In this document: positions 17,806 through 29,850 of the stretch, piece by piece | Layout of the letters: every line of letters starts with the position of its first letter | Numbering within the stretch: the stretch's first letter is position 1 | Assembly (NCBI GenBank): GCA_000310025.1 | Contig: FN648499.1 | Coordinates: 1,936-49,189 of the forward strand | Length of the DNA: 47,254 nucleotides | Direction: 5' to 3' | Source: Ectocarpus siliculosus | Lineage: Eukaryota > Sar > Phaeophyceae > Ectocarpales > Ectocarpaceae | Notes under the pieces: model-generated | What the model saw: the letters and a program-made list of their open reading frames with translations, nothing else | Told to the model about the DNA's origin: nothing | Databases searched by the model: none | Program-made: the position numbers and the translations under genes

Positions 17806-20640
17806 CCCACCCCCCCCCACCGAACGAGGCCGAAATTGAGTGGCTACACTCAACCTTCTGGGACGGTTGCAAGCTTGCAGTTGCGATACTCTGCTTGCTG
17901 TGTTGCTATACATATGGTTTGCAACCCCCCCATCGGTGCAGAAATCGAGTTGCTGTACTCCACATGCGGTGACCGGTGACAAGCTAGCAGTTGCTACACT
18001 CCGCTTGCCGTGTTGCTATACACCCCGTTTACCGCCACCCCCCCCCACTGATGCCGAAATTGAGTTGCAAAACTCAACTTGCTGCGACGGGTGATAAGCA
18101 GGCAATTTTATTGCTCCGCTCGCCGTGTTGCTATTCACCCCGCGTACCACCCTCCGTCGCCGAAAGTGAAGTTGCTATTCTCCGCCTGCTGTGACGTTAG
18201 GCTACAGTTATCAGAAGTTGCTGTGTTGCTCGGATTGGCAGGTTGCTGTACTGCTATGCATATGCAAAAATTGCATGGTGTTTGTAGTCAATCTATTTGC
18301 GCAAGTCAGAAGTTGCTTACTGCTGCATTGCTGCGTGTTGACATACACCCCGTCCACAACATCCATGGGCGCAGACATCGAGTTGCTATACTCTACCTGC
18401 CGCGACGGGGGTAAGCTAGCAGTTGTTACACTCCGCTTGCCGTGTTGCTATACACCCCACTCCCCACCCTCCGTCGCAGACATCGAAGTGCTATACTCCG
18501 CGTTCTAAATGTTACGCAAGTCAGAGGTTGCTATATTCCCATTGCTGCGCGCTAGCGTGACGTGGCGCTGCCGATGCGGTGGAGGAATCGAGTTGCTATA
18601 CTCTACGGTACCGGTTGTGACGGATGCAATGTAGCAGATGCAAGACTCCGCTTGCCGTGTTGCTATCCACACCGTTTACAACCCCCATCGGTGCAGAAAT
18701 TGAGTTGCTGTACTCTCCTGCTGGGTCCAAGCTAGCAGTTGCTCCTCTGGTTGCCGTGTTGCTACACACACCGTTTACAACCCCCCTCCTTGCCCCCCCA
18801 TCGATGCGGTGCAGGAATCGAGTTGCTATGCTCTACAGTACCTGTCGTGACGGATGCAAGCTAGCAGATGCAATACTCCGCTTGCAGTGTTGCTATACGC
18901 ACCGTTTACAATCCCCATCGGTGAAGAAATCGAGTTGCTATACTCTGCCTCCAGTGACGGGGGCCAGCGAGCAGTTGCTACTCCGCTTGCCGTGTTGCTA
19001 CGTACACACACCGTTTACCCCCCCCCCCACCGAACGAGGCCGAAATTGAGTTGCTACACTCAACCTTCTGGGACGGGTGCAAGCTAGCAGTTGCTATACT
19101 CTGCTTGCCGTGTTGCTACACACACCGTTTAAAACCCCCATCGGTGCAGAAATCGAGTTGCTACTCCACATGCGGTGACCGGTGCCAAGCTAGCAGTTGC
19201 TACACTCCGCTCGCCGTGTTACTATACACACTGTTTACAACCCCCATCGGTGCAGAAATCGAGTTGCTGTACTCCACATGCGGTGACCGGTGACAAGCTA
19301 GCAGTTGCTACAGTCCGCTTGCCGTGTTGCTATACACCCCGTTTACCGCCACCCCCCCCCACTGATGCCGAAATTGAGTTGCAAAACTCAACTTGCTGCG
19401 ACGGGTGATAAGCAGGCAATTTTATTGCTCCGCTCGCCGTGTTGCTATTCACCCCGCGTACCACCCTCCGTCGCCGACAGTGAAGTTGCTATACTCCGCC
19501 TGCTGTGATGTTAGGCTACAGTTATCAAAAGTTGCTGTGTTGCTCGGATTGGCAGGTTGCTGTACTGCTATGCATATGCAAAAATTGCATGGTGTTTGTA
19601 GTCAATCTATTTGCGCAAGTCAGAAGTTGCTTGCTGCATTGCTGCGTGTTGACATACACCCCGTCTACAACATCCATGGGCGCAGACATCGAGTTGCTAT
19701 ACTCTACCTGCCGCGACGGGGATAAGCTAGCAGTTGTTACACTCCGCTTGCCGTGTTGGTATACACCCCACTCCCCACCCTCCGTCGCAGACATCGAAGT
19801 GCTATACTCCGCGTTCTGTGATGTTACGCAGTCAGAGGTTGCTATACTTCCCATTGCTGCGCGCTAGCGCGACGTAGCGCAGTGCTTACCGCCCGTCGGT
19901 TTGACCAGTTGGATATTACGATATTCCAATTGCTGCGTTGCTATTCCTCCGTCTACGGGCGCCCTGTTCTCCGGGTGCTGTGTTGCTATACACACACCCC
20001 GCTCGCAAAATAGGCAGATATGCATGGTGCTTGCCGTCAATCTATCTGTCAGAAGTTGCTATACTTCCCCTCCGTCTATGCAAAATCGGAGTTGCTATAA
20101 CTCACCTACTACGGTGTTGGTGCCAGTCAGCAGTCGGTATTCTCTGCATGCGGTGTTGCTGTCCACCCCGCTTACACTCTCCTTCTATGGCAATTCGGAG
20201 TTGCCATACTCCAACTAATACGACGTTGTGGCAAGTCAGAAGTCGTTCTGTTATGCTTGCCGTGTTGCTCGAACACCCCGCGTACACGCCTTCGTCTATG
20301 CACAACCGAAGTCGCTAGATTCCAACTGCTCCGGCGTTGGGGCAAGTCAGAAGTCGCTATACTCTGCTTGCCGTGTTGCTATGCGCCCCGCTTTCATCAC
20401 GCGAGTCAGCAGTTGCCCCAATCCAATTGCGGTGTCGCCATACACCCGGAGTAGGGGAGCCGCTTCCAGCCCTCCTTCGCATAGTAGACTATGGACGTAC
20501 AGTATTCCTTTCGGCGTAGCCAGATGTGGTGAATTAAGGTGCTGGCCACCCGTCTCAACCTATGCAAGTCAGAAGTTGCTGTGCTTCTGGTTGCTGCGGG
20601 GCGTTCGGTATCTCGTGTGCATTACCCAATTCGAATAATC
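17806..20640. repeat. Degenerate ~105-bp satellite, right part, with a 1.3-kb segmental duplication
   Basis: It has the same monomer family as 11370-12380. About 17925-18535 and 19239-19860 are close copies of each other (18061 pairs with 19375; offset 1314, drifting by a few bases), including a stretch with CATATGCAAAAATTGCATGG. The poly(C) empty site for SINE-like copy 1 lies at 19018-19028. From ~19870 the monomers decay and AGTCAGAAGTYGCTATAC becomes the main recognisable motif. Confidence 0.85.
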
Positions 20641-21417
20641 AGTTGCGATACTTCGGATCGCTGCGGTGCTGACCGCAAATAAATGTTGCACGGTGTTTGC
20701 CGTCAATCCATCTTGCACGCCAGAAGGTGCTGTACTGTCGTGCTGCGTTGTTAGTCTACACATCCGACCGCTAGCTAGCGGTGGGTCGCTACTACGGTAG
20801 ATCTATGCCTCACTCCGTATATGCAAGTCGGAGGTAGCTGTGCATCCGTGCTGGGTTGCCAGGTGTACAATCGGCTGCTAGCCGTTGTGGTGACGGTGCT
20901 TGCTGTCCATCTCAATAATCCTAATTCCGAACGCTGTGTTGACACCCGGCCTCTGTAAGCCGACTTCCAACCGTTGTGACCCCGGTTTCTTCAGTCTAGG
21001 CCGTGAACGTTGGTCGCTGCACACCAAGATCGGGGTTGCTACACGCGGGGCCGTTGGACAGACGTGCCATGCATCCGGCTGCTAGGCCGCCGCTCGTCGC
21101 TACATAGTCCGATGTTGGGCGGCGCTTGTCGTCGACCCATGTACGCGAGCCAGAAGTGGCTGTTCATCCGATTGCCGTGTTGCCCTACACCCGACCGCCT
21201 CCCAGACATGGCGGCGGTTCTTGCCGCCATCTCAATTGACGCAGGTCAGCGGTGGTTATACATCTGATTGCTGTGTCGCTATACATCCGGCCGCGGCCCA
21301 GGCGCTCGCCAAGAGCCAGACATGGTGCGGTGCTTGCCGCCAATCCATCCGCTCGTCGGTTCACCAGTGTGGGGTTCCCCCCGAATGTTTCAGGTATCCC
21401 AGCGGCATGTGCCTTAA
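20641..21417. repeat. Highly decayed end of the satellite
   Basis: Scattered motifs (GCTGTGTTG, AAGTCAGAAG, TACACCCGRCC) indicate very old satellite copies. No gene supported. Confidence 0.45.
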
Positions 21418-22370
21418 CACCCGATGCTCGGCAGTTCTATGTACATCGGGCGCGGGTTTCCCGACTTTTCGCATCGGTTGACGCACACTGCACAAGCGCA
21501 CACGCAGCAGCAGTGCGGTCTACTCCCTCACGTAGGAACAACAGCTCCGTTTGTCGTAGGTAGTAGTGGGCCCGGCGCTGCGTTGCGAGTGTCTGTGCTG
21601 TGCCATGTTTTCTCGGCTCCCAGCCTGGATAGTTGCATCGTACCGACGATTGCCTTAGCATCCGATGCCGGGAAATACATAAATCGGGCGCGGGTTCCGA
21701 ATCTTTCCCATCGATTAACGCACACTGCACAAGCGCACCCGCAATAGCAGTGCGGCCTACTCCCTCACGTAGGAACAATAGCTCCATTGTTGCAAGTAGT
21801 AGTGGGCCCGGCGCTGCGTTGCGAGTGTCTGTGCTGTGCCATGTTTTCTCGGCTCCCAGCCTGGATAGTTGCATCGTACCGACGATTGCCTTAGCACCCG
21901 ATGCTCGGAAATACATAAATCGGGCGAAGGCTCCGAATCTTTCCCATCGATTAACGCACACTGCACAGGCGCACCCGCAATAGCAGTGCGGCCTACTCCC
22001 TCACGTAGGAACAACAGCTCCATTTTTGCATGTAGTAGTGGGCCCGGCGCTGCGTTACGAGTGTCTGTGCTGTGCCATGTTTTCTCGGCTCCCAGCTTGG
22101 ATAGTTGCATCGTACCGACGATTGCCTTAGCACCCGATGCTCGGAAATACATAAATCGGGCGAAGGTTCCGATCCTTTCCCATCGATTGACGCACACTGC
22201 ACAGGCGCACCCGCAATAGCAGTGCGGCCTACCCCCTCACGTAGGAACAACGACTCCGTCGTCGTAGGTAGTAGTGGGCCCGGCGCTGCGTTTCGCGTGT
22301 CTTTTCCTGGGCATGGTTTGTTTGCTCCAGTCTGGATAGTTGCATCGTTTCGGCATTCATTTGCCCCGAA
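21418..22370. repeat. Four-copy tandem repeat, period 236 bp
   Basis: The motif TCCCTCACGTAGGAAC recurs at 21524, 21761, 21997 and 22233 (spacings 237, 236, 236). Copies 2 and 3 are the most alike, and the first and last have diverged edges, the pattern expected when a tandem array evolves by unequal exchange. Reading frames within it are open but unconvincing as genes. Confidence 0.9.
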
Positions 22371-23480
22371 ACCTGCTCATCTGAAACTCGTTGGTGATCA
22401 TGATATCTCGGGTATACATGCACTGTGTACACAGTACGCCCGACCTGCCTCGCCCCAGTCGCCACATCGAAAGACTGGCCTGGGCGGCACGATGCCAGCA
22501 AAGGGAGCACCGTGGATGCTCGAACCGTCACCGCATGCAGACATGGCTCGCCGGTGTATGCGCCGTCTTTGAACCGCCAACCACTCCCGAATCATCTCCG
22601 ACGCACCGAGTCCTGTTCGACGCCGGCATCCAGTCGGTAGTAGACTCCTTCAATTGCGGGTGGCGACGAACCGCACCATGCACAATTTCACCATGCACAA
22701 TTTGCAGGTTTTCCCCCGTGTACAACTAGCGACAGCCCGCTCCGTCGAGGTCGCGCACATGGCAGAGGTCGGAGTGTTGTTTGGCTTGGGCATCCTCAAG
22801 CGTTGGCGATATCCTGACTGGGCGATGATTGCGTGCGAAGTCAGAAGTCATGTTCCTCTTGACCCATACACTTATGTCGGTAGATGGATACCCGCCCGTA
22901 TGCGGGTTTCCCGTGTTGGTGCAGAGTGCACCTGTTGGCGGGGTGGCCCCCGTCCGTGCATATATTAGCGCATGCGGTCGAAAGGGCGTCTAACATCATT
23001 CGGGCGCACACGGACGAAATTGTGTTGAGGATTGCCAGAGGACATCCCCCAACCGCGTGGAGCAAAACACCGTTGTCGTCGTCACTGATGTGGTCAGATG
23101 CGCGCTTTGCTTGAACGGCATCGGTTGGATTCACGCCTCCCGGAACAAGGCGGTAGGTTGATTACTTGGTCGATTCTCCGGGGAAGGTGACAAGATCGGT
23201 GCATTATGTCACGTGCGTGGAAGTGGGGTCGCCCGGTTGCCTGTTTTGTTCTTCCGGCACCACGTGGGCAAAACAATCTGCCGCCGTGTCGCTCTCCAAG
23301 GACTCTTTCTGTAAGTTGAACATGGCGTGTAACGAGCAACTTGGCAGAGGGGACGACTTTAACTCTACGTCGGGGCTCAGAACCTTTGGTGCCAGTCCGA
23401 CGGTGAACACAAGCCTCACATTCACCACCAGCACTGGAGCTGTTAGTCGGGATCACCGCTAGGGACATTTGTGCAGTCAG
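22371..23480. other. Unassigned stretch
   Basis: No repeat structure or recognisable gene. Open frames on both strands lack coherent domain signal. Confidence 0.4.
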
Positions 23481-23519
23481 AGCCATAGCGGGCTACATCC
23501 ACCCGGGCCAAGCTGTGGC

Positions 23520-24019
23520 GTGGAGCTTATCCTCCGCCAGCTTGCGTCTGCGGTGCTCGATAATGATAGCAGTGGATCTTGAAGCGCTGCGGCCCAGGAT
23601 AAGGTGGCTCTTCAGGCGCAACTGAGGCCTGCCGACCAGCCCTCTTTTTTCCATGCAACATTTCAGGGCAAGGAGGGCTTTGACCAGACCCACGCCCGGC
23701 TTGGAGATGTGCCGATGGGGGTTAGAGACCGGAACCGATGGTGAAGAACTACAAAACATTGGGCCGTCCTTCACACGGCGGGGGGGCGGCGAACTATACG
23801 GCTTTCCACGAGGAGCCGTTGTCTCTGGCATTGGGAGCCGCCTTTGCAGCGTATGCCCCCCCCGTACGCCGGTTTAATCCCATAGCTGAATATACGAAAG
23901 TTTGGGTGGCTCAACCACGCTCCAGGTCAGTGGTCGCGAAGAAGACGGGACAAGGAAAGTATGGGTGGGACCACAGGCAGAAGCTGGAGGCCTCATCCAA
24001 AATCCAATACTTAGATTAA
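23520..24019 (+). pseudogene. Unrecognised coding remnant beside DIRS-type repeats
   Basis: Two adjoining frames read like protein: first DKVALQAQLRPADQPSFFHA and FQGKEGFDQTHARLGDVPMG up to a TGA at ~23740, then, one base over, an ATG at 23738 leading to KNYKTLGRPSHGGGAANYTA, HEEPLSLALGAAFAAYAPP and EYTKVWVAQP. An earlier in-frame TGA lies near 23578. TKVWV also occurs near 9880, next to another copy of the same terminal repeat. I recognise no family. It may be the start of a DIRS-element protein. Confidence 0.3.
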
Positions 24020-24396
24020 GTGATCCTAGGCCACGAGCAATAATACAACAGTAAAATCGGGTCTGCAAACGAATTCAAATTCGGCTCGAAAATGGATGTA
24101 GGCGTCTGTCGCGGTAACATGTTGAAATTTGCATACAGCCGATCATTGTCTTTCTCCCTACCGTGAATACGCGAGAACACAGGGTATAAAAGAAATAATT
24201 TCGAGACCACCCCACCCACCCTGCAGCTAATGTTGTATTGAGGCTCAAAGCCTCAGGATCATTTACAGATTCATTGCCGCGCCAACTGCAGTCGGCGCGG
24301 CAGTGCATCCGTGGGACCACCGGCCGGAGCTGGAGGCCTCATCCCAAATCCAATACTTAGATTAAATGATCCTAGGCCACGAGCAATAATACAACA
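23972..24396. repeat. DIRS-type relic: duplicated terminal segment with a B-like repeat between
   Basis: About 23972-24051 and 24312-24396 are near-identical (both contain CTGGAGGCCTCATCC and GATCCTAGGCCACGAGCAAT). Between them, 24052-24180 repeats 9576-9712. The second copy runs directly into the large DIRS-like element at 24397. Confidence 0.65.
24181..24311. other. Two perfect stem-loops next to a TATA-like box
   Basis: GTATAAAAG at ~24184 is followed by GAGGCT-CAA-AGCCTC (24240-24254) and TGCCGCGCC-(10 nt)-GGCGCGGCA (24275-24302). Both stems are perfect. They may belong to the DIRS relic's RNA or to a small structured transcript. Confidence 0.5.
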
Positions 24397-25430
24397 GAAA
24401 AATGATGAAAACCCGAGACAATATAGATCACATGTAGACGAACCGTACCTCCACTCTTCTGGGTCCTGCCCCTACGATGTCCCTTTACGATACTCGAATT
24501 CACGACTCAGCCAATCCGATACGAGAATAGCCTCTTCCAAGCTATCTGAAAACCACTATTACACTACTACGTGGAAAACTACACGACGTTGACCCGATCA
24601 ACTTTGTGCAACCTGATTCCCTCCCTCTCTTGAGCGCTAGGGTGGGCGGGTGGGAAAATCGATCAAGGCCCTAACTTCCACGCTCCTTCCTCTCGCTTCC
24701 TCAACTAGTTGTTTGACTGCACTAGCGTTCTCTTCCCCGTGACGCGAGTGCACAAGAAGACTGAAGACTTTTGCACGCAGGGGACGCTCAGCGCGCGTCC
24801 CCTGCTTTCTTTCGAATTCAACAAACGCCTTCCACAAACAACGCTTTCCTTCTGAACGCTACATTTTGTTATAGGCTCAAGAATTCTGGAATTATTTTTC
24901 TGATCTTCTACGTGAAAAATGATGAAAACCCGAGACAATATAGATCACATGTAGACGAACCGTACCTCCACTCTTCTGGGTCCTGCCCCTACGATGTCCC
25001 TTTACGATACTCGAATTCACGACTCAGCCAATCCGATACGAGAATAGCCTCTTCCAAGCTATCTGAAAACCACTATTACACTACTACGTGGAAAACTACA
25101 CGACGTTGACCCGATCAACTTTGTGCAACCTGATTCCCTCCCTCTCTTGAGCGCTAGGGTGGGCGGGTGGGAAAATCGATCAAGGCCCTAACTTCCACGC
25201 TCCTTCCTCTCGCTTCCTCAACTAGTTGTTTGACTGCACTAGCGTTCTCTTCCCCGTGACGCGAGTGCACAAGAAGACTGAAGACTTTTGCACGCAGGGG
25301 ACGCTCAGCGCGCGTCCCCTGCTTTCTTTCGAATTCAACAAACGCCTTCCACAAACAACGCTTTCCTTCTGAACGCTACATTTTGTTATAGGCTCAAGAA
25401 TTCTGGAATTATTTTTCTGATCTTCTACGT
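24397..25430 (-). repeat. 517-bp tandem duplication of the B-A terminal unit
   Basis: 24397-24913 and 24914-25430 appear identical. The third, partial copy starts at 25431 and diverges after 25589, where unique YR sequence begins. Each unit holds B (159 bp), a 95-bp spacer, A (214 bp) and a 49-bp linker. The near-identity implies a recent event, such as recombination between repeats of two elements or integration of a circle into an existing end. Confidence 0.92.
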
Positions 25431-25540
25431 GAAAAATGATGAAAACCCGAGACAATATAGATCACATGTAGACGAACCGTACCTCCACTCTTCTGGGTCC
25501 TGCTCCTACGATGTCCCTATACGATACTCGAATTCACGAC

Positions 25541-26657
25541 TCAGCCAATCCGATACGAGAATAGCCTCTTCCAAGCTATCTGAAAACCATGCCAGTACTG
25601 TTTTGCTCTCATCTTCCTCCTGTAAGTCCCACGGAAAACCGCTTCTGCTCCTTCTCCCGCTTCCCTTACGTACACCATGAACGCTCGCGACTTCCAGCGC
25701 CCAGCCCGCTGAATCTGCAAGTCCGACACGCCTTGCGCGGCTAATTGCGTGGCGCCACCAATGCGACCCGAGTGCGTACTGTGTCGGATCCTTCCCTGCA
25801 CAAGCAACCATCCTCCTCAGCGCGACTACAGCTTCCACGCGAGTAACCACCTTCCACCCAGATGCACCCATCCTCGTCATCAAAGGGGCACGTCCGGGAA
25901 GGCTCGGGTGTACGTTCAGGAGCTCCACGATCGCTTCGAAGGCTCCGAATGGCGCCCTACCAGATTCCTCCGACTTCGGGCTGCGGGTGCGTGTGATCGT
26001 GCATCCCTCTCGATTCTGATCTGCGTTTGACGCCACGAAATGAATCCTGACTGAATCCGCGCGCGCTCTATCTTCAGTCTCCACTTGAATGTCTCCTTGA
26101 AAGAACCTCAAGCAGTCACGCGTCAAACAGAAATCTGGATGGACGAGGCCGTTCGCGTACGCGAACAATTCTGAAGCTCGGCACAGGAGAAAATACGACA
26201 GTGCCAGTCCTAACCAGAAAAATTTTCCTCCATCCGGAGCCCTCGCAACCGTATGGTAGCCTTGCGACAACATCTACCACGTGAGGGGCAACCTCACTTG
26301 CGCTTGCTTGCCCGTCATCCCTCGAATGCGATCAATCCCTTTCCCTGCCGCCGTGATCATACAGTGCGACGTGGGAGGCTCCCACCCCGTACATAGCTTA
26401 TGGTAGAACTTGATAGCCGCGAGGTATCCCCGAACTGTGGACTGCTGGTTGTTGAACGAAAACAAACGACACGTCATAAATTCGAGGAGGAGCGCGATGA
26501 TCTCGGGCTCGTCCATCGAATTCAACCACGGTTCTTTACCCTTGTGTTTCACAAATTCCAACCATGTCTTTCACTTCGCGGCATACACCTTGTGCGTGCT
26601 TCCCCCGATCGACGCGCTCACTAAAGTATCCACCAACCGCGCGACTTCCGTGCTCAT
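25541..26657 (-). pseudogene. Tyrosine recombinase of the large DIRS-like element, broken
   Basis: Homologous to the YR at 3968-5122. It starts at ATG 26657. Shared landmarks are the core-binding region (TWLEFVKHKGKEPWLNSMDE, VRGYLAAIKFYHKL), a box-I arginine (LLCRASELFAY), HxxR (HSGRIGGATQLA), GRWKSRAF and the tyrosine in VYVR. Breaks: TGA at 26573-26571, probably replacing a Trp in the conserved W..F segment; TAG at 26276-26274, aligned with SWRM of the other YR; and a frameshift near 25750, just before HSGR. The catalytic residues survive across the two frames. On plus-strand coordinates its 3' end lies next to repeat B1. Confidence 0.8.
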
Positions 26658-26748
26658 CCCCCCTCCTTCCTGCCCTGTTCCTGAAGCGTCCGCAAGCGGA
26701 GGGTTCGAGGAAACGTTGGAGGTCACGGGGGTTGTTGTCGATGATTTT

Positions 26749-29700
26749 TTAGTGAGGTGTCATCATGAGATTCCATAACGTTCGATCGTGACGGGGTTGT
26801 AGGTTCTTTTTCTGCAGCACGAAGGAACACACTTTTTCTCCGCGTGAACCGAGTGGTATCTCACGCCAATCGTTTGTGTTGGTGAATTGTCGGACCCTAT
26901 CGGCTAGTTCCGACCTCGGCCATCGAGAAATCCCGTCCGCGAGCGTGTTTTGTACGCCCGGGATGTGTTTTGCCTCGTAACTCCATTCTCCCGAAATCTC
27001 GAGTCGTCCTAGCATTCTCATCATCAAACACGCGCGTTTGTCTCTGGCCCCGCCGCACCGGTTTGACCATGTGACGGCCGCCATGTTGTCACCGCGCATC
27101 AAGACAGGGTCGTTGTTATTTTTTGGGCGACCCCCTACGAGACTGTGCATTACCCAGGCGGTCATTACCATGCCCACAAGTTCGAGTAGATTGATCGTGA
27201 CGCTGCAGGTCTCCCGACGCGCGGCCTTTTGTTTCAATTCGGTTGCGAAGTCCAAGGGCAAGTCGTATCTCCAAAACACCCTTTTCTCTGGACAGAAGCC
27301 GCCATTGGCGTCGAAACTAGCGTCTGATAGATAAAGCCGTTTTGGCTGGCGTTTTACGACACAGTAGCACGGGGCGTTCAGCGACTCTCCAGCTGTGAGC
27401 AATTCGCGTTCAATTGCCCACCTGAAAAAATCCAGGTCGTCGTGGAACTCTCTCCCTTGTTCTACAACGTGGCTACAGTTTCTCGTGTGTTTCCTGTGGA
27501 GTCCTGTGAGTCTCAGCAACCTCCAGACGAAGTACTTTCCGGCCCGAACCACGTACGTGAGGTTCCACAGCTTCCCGGCTATGCTAAACACTTCTTGCGC
27601 TGTCGCTTCGCGCTTGTGGCGCGGCCAGTGGATTTCTAAGGCTGTTTTTATCGCCTCTGCTTTCTTCGTCGTCAAAGAGATTTTTAGCTCGTGCGAGTCG
27701 ATGACGAAACCTAAGAATTCAAGCTGCGTGTCCCAATTCGAACTCTTCTTTGGCGCGAGTATAGGAGTCTCCCCCGGTTCTCCCGGGCCGAACAAGCGAA
27801 CGTAATCTGATGCTAAAGACGAAGACACAGTCAGCGCTGACAAGTCGTCGGCCGATTGCTGGGTTCTCAGAAGGCCGTGATCATCTACGTAGACGACTGA
27901 CATGAAATTGCTCGAGCGATCGCCTCCTTTTGTGGCGTGAACTGTGGCGTCATCCGGCACGGGCGTAGGGTCGCCTTCCTCCCACGGTTCGACGATTTTT
28001 ACGTGCTTCATCATGTTTACTCCTTCGGGCAGCAACTGCACGCTGTCGAGATTGGTATTACAGTGCGAGTGTTCAGCCGCGGACGCCATAACTCCGAAAT
28101 GTCCCGGCGAGCCGGTCCAACCGAAAGTCAGGCGGAAATCGATGACGACGAGGTCGTCGACTACGTAGCTGAAGTTGTGTGCTTGCTCAGGTTCTACTCG
28201 AACGTTGCGATAGGTGTCGTTGACGTCCGTCGTTGACATGAGGATGCGGAGCTTTGGGTTTTTGGCTCGCAGGCTAACTAGCTCCGACAGGAATTTTGGC
28301 AGGGCTTCGGCGCAGAGGCTAGGGGGTACACTGTTGACGTCTGTGTCAGCGTTGAGACCTCCTTTTACTCCTTTGTTGTCAGCGTCGAAAGACAAGTCGT
28401 TGATTATCCTAACCTTGTGGGTAACGACCGCTCCCAGCGGCGACACGCGGAGGTTTGGGATTTCATACGCCGCCGATTTTTGAATAACGAGGCATCTCTC
28501 TCTTCGTACGTCCTCTGCGAGTTTCTTCCAAATGAGTGGTAGGTGCTCGTCAGCCGACCGGTGGTTTCCGTAGTTCAGTGCGCTTGCAAGGCCGCTTTGG
28601 ACGGGGGGGCACTCACTGGTACCCCTCCAGCAACGATTGTGATCAGCTCTTCGATCTGTGGAAAACCTTTTAGGTCCCCAAAATATTGTCTGACGTGGTT
28701 CGGGTCTACCGGTGGTATGACCAGGGTTCCGCCGAGCGACCGTGCTACCTTCCCTACCGAACCACGGTTGTCTCGCATCATTTGCGTGCAAACCTCTGCT
28801 AGTTGATACAGAATTCGTTTTCTCTCTGGTTGTTCGAGGTTTATATTTTCCGAGTGTTGCTCTGTCCTCGTGCCACCTCGCCACGTGTTTTCGCTGTGTT
28901 TCACTGCACCCTTGGCCATTGGGAATCGATGATGACCCGACGTGGGGAGGGCTACGATGACGCAAGACTCGTTGTTCCGTGCTGTTGGTCGAGCGCAGTC
29001 CTACAGGAGGTTGTGTATTGCGCTGGAGCTGCTGCGTGGGGGTAAAGTGTGCGTGGTGCGTGAGAGACGGTTGTCGTCGTAGTGCCGACCCTTGGACCTT
29101 TGCTGGTAGGGTGGGACTTCGAGGACAGGTCGTGTCTGACGCGCCAGGCGCGGTGACCGAAGTGAGAAGCGTCGATCGTGCCTCGTCTGGTACACGTGCC
29201 TCGTGGGATTGTGTGCGAGACGGGTGATGCGTCGCCGCTGACGCGTTCAAGGCTGCTGAAGGCGGTGGAGACGTTGGCTGCAGCGCGTCTGACACTAAAT
29301 ACCCCGGGGGGCGTGTGAGAGGCGAGGCGAGCCCCGTGTCCGAATCGCCGACTTCTACGCGTTGTGGGAGAGACGAAAGTCTCCCTGTGTCCGACACACA
29401 TCCGTCTGCGGCTTGTGTGGGAGACAGGTGACCTGACATGTCTATCTTTCTGGTAAGCGGTGATACTCGTTGGTCTGCTTCGCGTGTTCGTGGCGGGATC
29501 TCGTCAATTCGTGTAGGGAACGGTGGTTGTGTCGACATTGCGAGGGTGCTGGCCCTGGAGTGTGGGGACAACCTACTATCCGATCGTACAGGTGGGCGAG
29601 ATTCGGCTACGTCGAGGTTTGTGGAGCTACCAGACGGGTTCGTGTGGTTGGTCCACCTATACCTTGCTGCGCGACCGTTTTTGCTCAACTTGAGTTGCTC

Positions 29701-29757
29701 ACCGTGAAACAGGGCCGGCGAAACCGACCCCGGCGTGGGCGCGTCCCGAGGCCCCAC
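26749..29757 (-). pseudogene. Reverse transcriptase-RNase H polyprotein segment of the DIRS-like element
   Basis: 1002 codons open, ending TAA, with no ATG at the front. The frame is continuous with Gag across a TGA at 29853-29851. Residues ~1-290 are a Pro/Ser/Thr-rich linker. RT motifs: A with Asp ~511 (STTDVNDTYRNV), B (FGWTGSPGHFG ~545), C YVDD 623-626, then a thumb-like region. RNase H: Asp 812 (LSDASFD), Glu 859 (LLEL), Asp 890 (RGDN), Asp 941 (LADGISR), so the D-E-D-D set is complete. The enzymes would copy element RNA and degrade the template strand. At ~28925-28575 the protein-like frame is a different one (ERKRILYQLAEVCTQMM, VIPPVDPNHVRQYFGD), so two offsetting frameshifts bracket this segment and the 1002-codon translation is wrong there. 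Confidence 0.85.
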
Positions 29758-29850
29758 GGACCTGGCGACGTCGGCGAACCAGGTACCAGCGTGTCTTGAC
29801 TCCCCTCCCGCACCTAATGTCGGCCCTGCCGTATGGCAGAGCCCAACCTG

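Noticed and set aside
21437-22250. Repeated ORFs in the 236-bp tandem array as a repeat protein
   Set aside because: The open frames come from duplication of one unit; 236 and 237 are not multiples of three, so the frame is not kept from copy to copy.
26749-29757. Calling the 1002-codon ORF an intact gene with its own start
   Set aside because: There is no ATG at its front, it is continuous with Gag across TGA, and it contains a frame-shifted segment.
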